Below, in pieces: positions 6,120-10,489 of a stretch of 10,489 bases of DNA. The DNA lies in assembly GCA_945872195.1 (NCBI GenBank), contig CAMBZO010000052.1, positions 1-10,489 of the forward strand, read 5' to 3'. Below the pieces are notes generated by a model. It did no database searches. It had not been told where the DNA came from and saw only the letters and a list, made by a program, of their open reading frames with translations. The stretch comes from Akkermansia muciniphila (GTDB taxonomy: Bacteria; Verrucomicrobiota; Verrucomicrobiia; Limisphaerales; SXTU01). Position numbers and translations under genes: made by a program. Each line of letters begins with the position of its first letter. Position 1 is the first letter of the stretch.

Positions 6120-6812
6120 ATGAAGATTGATGTGCTCACCTTGTTTCCGGGGATGTTCGCGGGGCCGCTGGATGAAAGCATCGTCAAGCGCGCACGCGAC
6201 GCAGGCAAGCTGGACCTGCGCATCCATAATCTGCGGGATTACACGCACGACCGGCACCGCACGGTGGACGACCGTCCATTCGGCGGCGGACCGGGAATGC
6301 TGTTGAAGCCCGAGCCGCTCTTTGAAGCAGTTGAGCAACTGAAGACCGCGACGACGCGGGTGATTCTGCTCGGCCCGGCCGGCCGGAAGTTCACCCAGCC
6401 CATCGCGCGCGAGCTGGCCGTGCAGGAGCATCTGCTCCTGATTTGCGGCAGCTACGAAGGCTACGACGAACGCGTCCGCACGGCGTTGGCGCATGACGAG
6501 CTGTCCATCGGCGACTACGTCCTGACGAACGGCGCGCTGCCGGCGATGGTCATCGTGGATTGCGTGACGCGCCTGCTGCCAGGTGTGCTGGGCGACGACG
6601 AGAGCGCGACGGACGAATCCTTCAGCCACGGGCTGCTGGAGTATCCGCAATACACGCGCCCGGCGGAGTTCCGGGGGATGAAAGTCCCCGACGTGCTGCT
6701 CTCCGGCAACCACGCGGAGATTGAGAAGTGGCGGCGCGAACAGGCGCTGAAGCGCACGCGCGAATGGCGGCCAGATTTGCTCGACGGTCAGAACGACAAA
6801 CCAAACCAGTAA
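6120..6812 (+). CDS. trmD: tRNA (guanine-N1)-methyltransferase TrmD
   Basis: A 230-residue SPOUT methyltransferase that makes m1G37 in tRNAs with G at 36, using S-adenosylmethionine, and so prevents +1 frameshifting. Landmarks in order: MKIDVLTLFPGMF, DYTHDRHRTVDDRPFGGGPG, MLLKPEPLFEA, ICGSYEGYDERV (cofactor-knot loop), LSIGDYVLTNGALPAMVIVD with the conserved Asp in the VDxVxRL segment taken as the general base, LLPGVLGDDESATDESF and LLEYPQYTRPAEFRG. The usual GGELPAM knot segment is NGALPAM here, a variant I associate with several non-proteobacterial lineages; it does not remove a residue I know to be essential. Length is slightly below the E. coli protein. ATG start at 6120 gives the canonical N-terminus. 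rimM, which usually precedes trmD, is absent. rplS follows after 13 bp. Confidence 0.97.
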   Translation: MKIDVLTLFPGMFAGPLDESIVKRARDAGKLDLRIHNLRDYTHDRHRTVDDRPFGGGPGMLLKPEPLFEAVEQLKTATTRVILLGPAGRKFTQPIARELAVQEHLLLICGSYEGYDERVRTALAHDELSIGDYVLTNGALPAMVIVDCVTRLLPGVLGDDESATDESFSHGLLEYPQYTRPAEFRGMKVPDVLLSGNHAEIEKWRREQALKRTREWRPDLLDGQNDKPNQ

Positions 6813-6825
6813 CAAACAACAATTT

Positions 6826-7194
6826 ATGAACCAGGCACTACTCGACAAGATTCACGGCGAACAAACCCGCAAGGACAACGCGACATTCAACGTCGGCGAC
6901 TCCGTCAAGGTCCACACGAAGGTCGTGGAAGGTGACAAGGAGCGGATCCAGATTTTCAGCGGCGTCGTCATCGGCAGGCGCGGCCGCGGGCTGGAAGAAA
7001 CCTTCACCGTGCGCCGCATCAGCTACGGCGAGGGCGTGGAGCGCGTCTTCCCCGTCAGCTCGCCGCGCGTGGACAAGATTGAAGTCGAGCGTGAAGGCTC
7101 CGTGCGCCGCGCCAAGCTGACCTACCTCCGCAAGCGCGTCGGCAAGGCCGCGACCGCCGTCAAGGAAAAGCGTTTCAAGGCCACCGCAAAGTAG
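6826..7194 (+). CDS. rplS: 50S ribosomal protein L19
   Basis: A 122-residue L19, located at the subunit interface and contacting 16S rRNA. Family landmarks: FNVGDSVKVHTKVVEGDKER, IQIFSGVVIGRRGRGLEETF, TVRRISYGEGVERVFPVSSP and KIEVEREGSVRRAKLTYLR. The tail after LRKRVGKAAT is Lys-rich and a little longer than in E. coli. The start ATG at 6826 is preceded by an AACAAACAACAATTT leader with no Shine-Dalgarno motif. It ends the rpsP-khpA-trmD-rplS cluster and is followed by an intrinsic terminator. The stop is TAG, showing that TAG acts as a normal stop in this genome. Confidence 0.98.
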   Translation: MNQALLDKIHGEQTRKDNATFNVGDSVKVHTKVVEGDKERIQIFSGVVIGRRGRGLEETFTVRRISYGEGVERVFPVSSPRVDKIEVEREGSVRRAKLTYLRKRVGKAATAVKEKRFKATAK

Positions 7195-7207
7195 GCCTGC
7201 GCCCAAC

Positions 7208-7690
7208 TCATTCCAGCGAAGGCGGAACTCCGGTTCCGCCTTTTGCTTTGCCCGCGTCCCTCCGCCCGTCCGCATACGCATGGAAGGCGGCGGCGATTTC
7301 ATCCCGCACGCGCCGGAAGACGGCGAGCTTCTCCTCCTCCGTTCCCACCGCGTGCGCCGGGTCTTCGAACGGCCAATGGTGGCGGTTCGACTGGCCGGGA
7401 AACATCGGGCACGCTTGGTCCGCGTTGCCGCAGACGGTGATGACGGTCTCCACCTCGCGGCTGAGAAACTCGTTCATGTGCTTTGAGGTGTGCGCGCTGA
7501 TGTCGAGGCCCGCCTCGCGCATGACTTGAATTGCCAGTGGGTGCACGTAACCAGCGGGCTTGGAACCAGCGCTGGCGACCTCGATGAAATCCCCGGCGAA
7601 CTGGCGCAGCAGTCCCTCCGCAAGATGACTGCGGCAGGAGTTTCCAGTGCAGAGGATAAGGACGAGGGGCTTTTGATTTATGGCCTTCAT
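7208..7690 (-). CDS. arsC: arsenate reductase ArsC, thioredoxin-coupled (LMW-phosphatase fold)
   Basis: A 160-residue cytosolic protein that reduces As(V) to As(III). The P-loop VLILCTGNSCRSHLAEGLL carries the CX5R signature (C14, R20). The redox pair C87 and C94 lies in VITVCGNADQACPMFPG, spaced 7 apart as in Staphylococcus aureus ArsC (C82/C89). The acidic catalytic residue is expected at D110 in WPFEDPA. These three cysteines mark the thioredoxin-dependent class rather than the glutaredoxin class. It is about 20-30 residues longer than the classical enzyme. The last ten or so residues (KGGTGVPPSLE) are encoded by the rplS terminator hairpin and are probably a non-essential tail. ATG at 7690 overlaps the stop of the aquaporin gene by 4 bp (ATGA), a sign of translational coupling. 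No arsR, arsB or acr3 is visible. Confidence 0.94.
   Translation of the reverse strand: MKAINQKPLVLILCTGNSCRSHLAEGLLRQFAGDFIEVASAGSKPAGYVHPLAIQVMREAGLDISAHTSKHMNEFLSREVETVITVCGNADQACPMFPGQSNRHHWPFEDPAHAVGTEEEKLAVFRRVRDEIAAAFHAYADGRRDAGKAKGGTGVPPSLE
7219..7249 (+). terminator. intrinsic terminator of the rpsP-khpA-trmD-rplS cluster
   Basis: AAGGCGGAAC at 7219-7228 and GTTCCGCCTT at 7233-7242 form a perfect 10-bp stem with a TCCG loop, followed on the plus strand by TTTTGCTTT. It starts 25 bp after the rplS stop. It lies inside the 3' end of the convergent arsC reading frame. On the minus strand it lacks a T-run, so it should act in one direction only. Confidence 0.88.
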
Positions 7691-8355
7691 GTTGCTTTGA
7701 TTGCTCCGCAGCAGCCTTCAGCTTGGACACAACGGCAGGCGGGGATGGCGAGCTGAGCGCCGAGCACCGGGGCCAGCAGATAAATCCACAAATGTTCCAG
7801 TTGTCCGGACACCACCGCCGGCGCGAGCGAGCGAGCCGGGTTCATCGAGGCCCCGGAAACTGGCCCGGCGAACAATGCCTCCAGTGCGATGACCCCACCG
7901 ACCACGATGCCCGCTGTGATGCCCTTCTCCTTCGCGCTGGTCGAGACGCTGAGAATGACAAACATCAGGATGGCCGTGAGCACCACTTCGAGCACGAACG
8001 ACTGCATCGCCGTGCCCGCCGGCAGAGTCGCGCCGAGCGTGGCGCTTTGTGGAAACAGGAAATGAAGCAGCCCGCTCGCGGCGAAGGCTCCGGCACACTG
8101 GCTCGCGATGTAAGGCAGCGCGTCCGCCCACGCCATCCGTCCCGCCGCGCAGAAGCCCAGCGTCACAGCCGGGTTCAAATGCGCGCCGGACACCTCGCCC
8201 AGCGAGTAGATCATCGCCAGCACCACCAGCCCGAACGTCAGCGCGACGCCGACATGCGTGACAGCTCCGCTGGACGTTTGGTTGATGACGATGGCCCCCG
8301 TGCCCGCGAACACGAGCGCGAACGTGCCGATGGCTTCCGCTGCGAACTTCTTCAT
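7687..8355 (-). CDS. aquaporin, NIP/AqpN-like, probable arsenite channel
   Basis: A 222-residue MIP-family inner-membrane channel with six expected transmembrane helices and two half-helices. The NPA motifs are at N61 (SGAHLNPAVT) and N172 (SGASMNPARS). Aligned by eye to E. coli AqpZ, the selectivity filter is F41, A160, A169 and R175: the His and Thr of the water-specific channel are both Ala, which implies a wider pore. The LFAGPVSGASMNPARSL stretch closely resembles plant nodulin-26-like intrinsic proteins, whose bacterial relatives (AqpN) occur in arsenic operons. With arsC overlapping downstream, the likely role is passage of As(OH)3 produced by ArsC, as shown for AqpS-ArsC in Sinorhizobium meliloti. 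The ATG at 8355 gives the usual MKKFAAEAIGTF start; the open frame further upstream covers a repeat. The Cys-rich tail (PACRCVQAEGCCGA) is unusual and may bind metals. Confidence 0.92.
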   Translation of the reverse strand: MKKFAAEAIGTFALVFAGTGAIVINQTSSGAVTHVGVALTFGLVVLAMIYSLGEVSGAHLNPAVTLGFCAAGRMAWADALPYIASQCAGAFAASGLLHFLFPQSATLGATLPAGTAMQSFVLEVVLTAILMFVILSVSTSAKEKGITAGIVVGGVIALEALFAGPVSGASMNPARSLAPAVVSGQLEHLWIYLLAPVLGAQLAIPACRCVQAEGCCGAIKAT

Positions 8356-8413
8356 GCAGCCGATAGGATGTCGCCACCCCCGTGAAAGCCAAGTGACAAT
8401 TCCGTGACGGCCT

Positions 8414-8495
8414 CTCCTGCTCGTAATCCTGCTCGTAATCCTGCTCTTCCAGTCAGGTTTCGGTTGAGGAGCAGGATTAGGATTACGAGCAGGAG
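8414..8495. repeat. long imperfect palindrome with internal 12-bp direct repeats
   Basis: CTCCTGCTCGTAATCCT (8414-8430) is the exact reverse complement of 8479-8495. Inside, 8437-8449 pairs with 8466-8478 at 12 of 13 positions, leaving a 6-nt bulge and a loop of about 16 nt. The left arm also holds two exact tandem copies of CTGCTCGTAATC (8417-8428 and 8429-8440) and a partial third. It sits between the divergent aquaporin and serine acetyltransferase genes. No T-run follows on either strand, so a terminator is unlikely. It may be a REP-like element or a regulatory cruciform. Confidence 0.85.
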
Positions 8496-8549
8496 GAAGA
8501 AAACGCCGGCCGCTTGCCAGCGCGGAGCACATCGCGAATACTCCCCGCC

Positions 8550-9470
8550 GTGAGCGTCACCATCACCCAACTCACCAACGACCTGCTCGCCTCCTACGCG
8601 CGCGTCGGCGGTATCAACCACCTCGACGGCAAGAATCTCCCGTCCAAGACCGCCATCGCCGGCATCACTGTGGATTTGCTGCGGCTGCTCTTCCCCGGCT
8701 TCTTCGAGGAGAAGCCGCTGCACTCCTCCGAACTGAAGGTCGAGACCGCCATCCTCATGGACTCGGTGCAAGGCCGCTTGGAAGACGAGCTGCTCAAGTG
8801 CCTCGAATACCGCCCCCGCGACGGCGCGAAGAAGTCCGACCAACGCGCCGAGGCCCGGCACCTCACGCTCGAATTCCTCGGCTGCCTCCCGCGCTTGCGC
8901 GAAGTCCTCCAGACCGACGCCGAGGCCGCCTACAAGGGCGACCCCGCCGCGTTGAGCACCGAGGAAGTCATCGTCGCGTATCCCTTCATGGAAGCCATCG
9001 CCGTGCAGCGCATGGCGCACGAGCTTTACCGGCAGAACATCGTGCTGCTGCCCCGCATCATGACCGAGTGGGCGCACAGCCGCAGCGGCATGGACCTGCA
9101 CCCCGGCGCGCGCATCGGCACGCACTTCTTCGTGGACCACTGCACCGGCACGGTCATCGGCGAGACCAGCACCATCGGGCACCATGTGAAGATGTATCAA
9201 GGCGTCGGCCTCGTGGCGCGCTCGCTCGCCGGCGGGCAGGCGCTGAAAGGCCAGAAGCGCCACCCCACCGTCGAGGACCACGTCACCATCTACGCGGGCG
9301 CGACCATCGTGGGCGGCGAGACCGTCATCGGCGCGCACAGCACCGTGGGGGCGAACGTCTTCCTCATGCACAGCGTCCCGCCGCACTCCCTCGTGCTCTA
9401 CGAAGAAGTGAACGTGAAGGTGCTCGACAAGCAGCAGCGGGAGAAGGGCCGGGCAGACTTCCAGATCTGA
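8550..9470 (+). CDS. cysE: serine O-acetyltransferase
   Basis: A protein of about 306 residues that transfers acetyl from acetyl-CoA to L-serine, giving O-acetylserine for cysteine synthesis. The N-terminal half (to about residue 165) is alpha-helical and includes FMEAIAVQRMAHELY. The C-terminal half is a left-handed beta-helix of hexapeptide repeats: SGMDLHPGARIGTHFFVDHC, TGTVIGETSTIGHHVKMYQG, VTIYAGATIVGGETVIGAHS and TVGANVFL. The catalytic pair equivalent to E. coli D143 and H158 is D182 and H197, 15 residues apart as expected. It is longer than E. coli CysE (273 residues). The start is taken as the GTG at 8550 (V-S-V-T-I-T-Q-L); a TTG at 8514 is in frame but lies just beyond the palindrome and adds only 12 poorly supported residues. 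It is convergent with the next gene, with 37 bp between. Confidence 0.92.
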   Translation: MSVTITQLTNDLLASYARVGGINHLDGKNLPSKTAIAGITVDLLRLLFPGFFEEKPLHSSELKVETAILMDSVQGRLEDELLKCLEYRPRDGAKKSDQRAEARHLTLEFLGCLPRLREVLQTDAEAAYKGDPAALSTEEVIVAYPFMEAIAVQRMAHELYRQNIVLLPRIMTEWAHSRSGMDLHPGARIGTHFFVDHCTGTVIGETSTIGHHVKMYQGVGLVARSLAGGQALKGQKRHPTVEDHVTIYAGATIVGGETVIGAHSTVGANVFLMHSVPPHSLVLYEEVNVKVLDKQQREKGRADFQI

Positions 9471-9507
9471 AGCGGGCAGGACGAGTTGCGAGACGCAGCC
9501 CCTGAGA

Positions 9508-9849
9508 CTACCGGCTCACCAGCCGCATCTGGATGGGCGAGAGGTCGAGCAGGTAGCGTTTGCCGGGCGGGGCGGGCGGGACGCCGACGAGGTATTTCTT
9601 CTCGATAAGCTCATCCGCGTCGTTCGGCAGGCGGAGGTTGTCCTTGTGGAAACGACCCACGGCGACTTCGAGGTCGCGTGAGGACATGACGGGCAGTTTC
9701 TCCGGGTCGGTGATGCCGGCGGCGATGGCGGCGGCTATTTCCACATCCGCCGGGCTGGCTGTCACGCCGCCTGTCGCGTCATTTGCGGAGGTGGCCGGAC
9801 TGGCGGCGGCGAGTGGCTTGAACTCGATGGGTGGAAGCTGGTTCACCAC
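9508..9849 (-). CDS. partner protein of a prepilin leader, unknown function; possibly the C-terminal part of one interrupted gene
   Basis: The function is unknown. From the GTG at 9849 the product is 113 residues: a short VNQLPPIEFKPL opening, an Ala/Ser/Thr-rich linker, a helical region (DVEIAAAIAAGITDPEKL), then SSRDLEVAVGRFHKDNLRLP, NDADELIEKKYLVGVPPAPP and a final GKRYLLDLSPIQMRLV strand. The last 60 residues share a pattern with the lipoprotein at 302-757: helix with aromatic residue, Leu/Thr-Pro, acidic-Glu-Leu, aromatic, PPxPPxG, then a beta strand. There is no signal peptide. The same frame upstream, across TAG (9859-9861) and three sense codons, encodes a prepilin leader, so this may be the body of one protein whose N-terminus is that leader. 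The GTG start is only the first one available after the TAG. The stop is TAG. Confidence 0.6.
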   Translation of the reverse strand: MVNQLPPIEFKPLAAASPATSANDATGGVTASPADVEIAAAIAAGITDPEKLPVMSSRDLEVAVGRFHKDNLRLPNDADELIEKKYLVGVPPAPPGKRYLLDLSPIQMRLVSR

Positions 9850-9858
9850 TTTGGCCCC

Positions 9859-9999
9859 CTAGGCATTATGTTTTCTCCACCCGAGCAGGACCACGAGGAG
9901 GGCGATGCCTCCAACGAGCCGCGACGCCAAGATGCCGATGATGGCGATGACCATCAGGAGTTCGATCAGCGTAAAGGCTCGTGTGGTGCGAGATCGCAT
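9859..9999 (-). CDS. 46-residue prepilin-type leader peptide with a second hydrophobic stretch
   Basis: The frame encodes MRSRTTRAFTLIELLMVIAI then IGILASRLVGG, IALLVVLLGWRKHNA and TAG. RAFTLIELLMVIAIIGIL is a textbook prepilin cleavage/methylation signal, with Ala rather than Gly at -1 (seen in related bacteria) and Glu at +5. What follows is unusual: instead of a polar pilin body there is a second hydrophobic run ending in basic residues (W-R-K-H), loosely like a sorting tail. At 46 residues it is far too short for a pseudopilin. The frame continues after the TAG without a shift into the 113-residue protein, so a nonsense mutation in a longer gene of about 160 codons is a good explanation. 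A small stand-alone membrane peptide is the alternative. Divergent from the DUF1549 gene. Confidence 0.65.
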   Translation of the reverse strand: MRSRTTRAFTLIELLMVIAIIGILASRLVGGIALLVVLLGWRKHNA

Positions 10000-10016
10000 G
10001 CTGGCAGAGCGTATTA

Positions 10017-10029
10017 CCTAGAGCCTAGG
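10017..10029. promoter_or_regulatory. short perfect inverted repeat in a divergent promoter region
   Basis: CCTAG at 10017-10021 and CTAGG at 10025-10029 are inverted around a 3-nt spacer, 18 bp upstream of the prepilin-leader ATG and about 90 bp upstream of the DUF1549 start. It could be an operator, but five-bp arms occur by chance; no promoter boxes were recognised. Confidence 0.2.
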
Positions 10030-10115
10030 GTCAACGCACTCTGAGTCCAGCAGCTGGCCAGCCGGGGCGTCATGACTTGAATCCGCTCGCCCCACTGCCC
10101 ATCTACTGTGCGTTC

Positions 10116-10489
10116 ATGAATCACCTGCGTCCCGTCCTAATCGCCTCACTCGCGCTTGTCGCGCTGTGCGCGATCATCAGCACGGCAGCGGAGTCGAAGG
10201 CCCCAGCCAAGCAAGCTCCTGCGAAAACACCTTGGTCCTTCCTCCCGCTCCGCGAATCGCCGACGCCCTCCGTGCGCAACAAGCAGTGGCCCCAAAGCCG
10301 CATGGACCAATTCCTCCTCGCCAAGCAGGAGAAAGCCGGACTCAAGCCCGCCCCGCCCGCCGACCCGCGCGCCCTCATCCGCCGACTCTACTTCGACCTC
10401 ACCGGCCTCCCGCCCACTCCCGAGGAGGTCGAGGCGTTTGTCAAAGCCTGCGGCGCTCCCACCCGCCCCCATTCCCCATCGCCTATTCC
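10116..10489 (+). CDS. DUF1549 family protein, N-terminal part, cut by the window end
   Basis: The product begins MNHLRPVLIASLALVALCAI then ISTAAES, a signal peptide, so it is exported. After an Ala/Lys-rich linker comes PWSFLPLRESPTPSVRNKQW, MDQFLLAKQEKAGLKPAPPA and LIRRLYFDLTGLPPTPEEVE, the signature opening of DUF1549 (also called PSCyt2), which normally leads to a DUF1553 domain of large exported proteins encoded beside DUF1501 genes. There is no c-type cytochrome (CxxCH) domain before it, so this is the short architecture. The final in-window residues (APTRPHSPSPIP) do not look like the family and may be a low-complexity insertion. ATG at 10116 is the start that gives the signal peptide. 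The function is unknown; a role in polysaccharide use is often assumed from context. Only about 124 codons are present. Confidence 0.85.
   Translation, partial: MNHLRPVLIASLALVALCAIISTAAESKAPAKQAPAKTPWSFLPLRESPTPSVRNKQWPQSRMDQFLLAKQEKAGLKPAPPADPRALIRRLYFDLTGLPPTPEEVEAFVKACGAPTRPHSPSPI

Noticed and set aside
8352..9386. Long minus-strand open frame opposite the serine acetyltransferase gene
   Set aside because: It shows no motif and is the complement of a clear hexapeptide-repeat enzyme.
1..10489. Genome-wide reassignment of TAG to an amino acid, suggested by the two interrupted frames
   Set aside because: rplS, the DUF1080 gene, the lipoprotein gene and the gene at 9508 all end at TAG exactly where their products should end.

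Overview
The window is GC-rich DNA, most likely from a Verrucomicrobiota bacterium of the Pedosphaera/Limisphaera type. This is inferred from the gene families: a DUF1501 protein, a DUF1549 protein, a DUF1080 (3-keto-disaccharide hydrolase) secreted protein, a secreted ceramidase-like protein and orphan 'prepilin N-terminal' proteins. Starts lacking Shine-Dalgarno motifs fit the same picture. No rRNA, tRNA, CRISPR array, transposase or phage gene was recognised.

Layout. (1) 1-297 (+): the 3' end of a DUF1501 gene carrying an in-frame TAG. (2) 302-1641 (-): a prepilin-like protein followed by a small lipoprotein. (3) 1642-2242: about 600 bp without a convincing gene, holding an inverted repeat, a run of octamers and a ten-copy 21-bp minisatellite. 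(4) 2243-5364 (-): a ceramidase-like secreted protein, a YggS-type PLP protein and a DUF1080 protein with a clear terminator. (5) 5568-7194 (+): the housekeeping cluster rpsP-khpA-trmD-rplS, lacking the usual rimM, ended by a hairpin terminator. (6) 7208-8355 (-): an arsenate-handling pair in which an aquaporin resembling the arsenic-linked NIP/AqpN group overlaps arsC by 4 bp. (7) 8550-9470 (+): serine O-acetyltransferase, separated from the aquaporin by a long imperfect palindrome. (8) 9508-9999 (-): a second prepilin leader plus partner domain in one frame, split by a TAG. (9) 10116-end (+): the start of a DUF1549 protein.

How the genes work together. Region 5 supports ribosome assembly and tRNA m1G37 modification. 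Region 6 would reduce As(V) to As(III) and let As(OH)3 leave through the channel. The acetyltransferase supplies O-acetylserine for cysteine. The DUF1501, DUF1549, DUF1080 and ceramidase-like proteins belong to families of exported proteins abundant in Planctomycetota and Verrucomicrobiota.

The observations most worth following up are the two reading frames interrupted by TAG, the two homologous prepilin-plus-partner modules, the 21-bp minisatellite, the arsC-aquaporin pair and the arsC 3' end doubling as the rplS terminator. I did not find evidence for a wholly new defence or mobile system.
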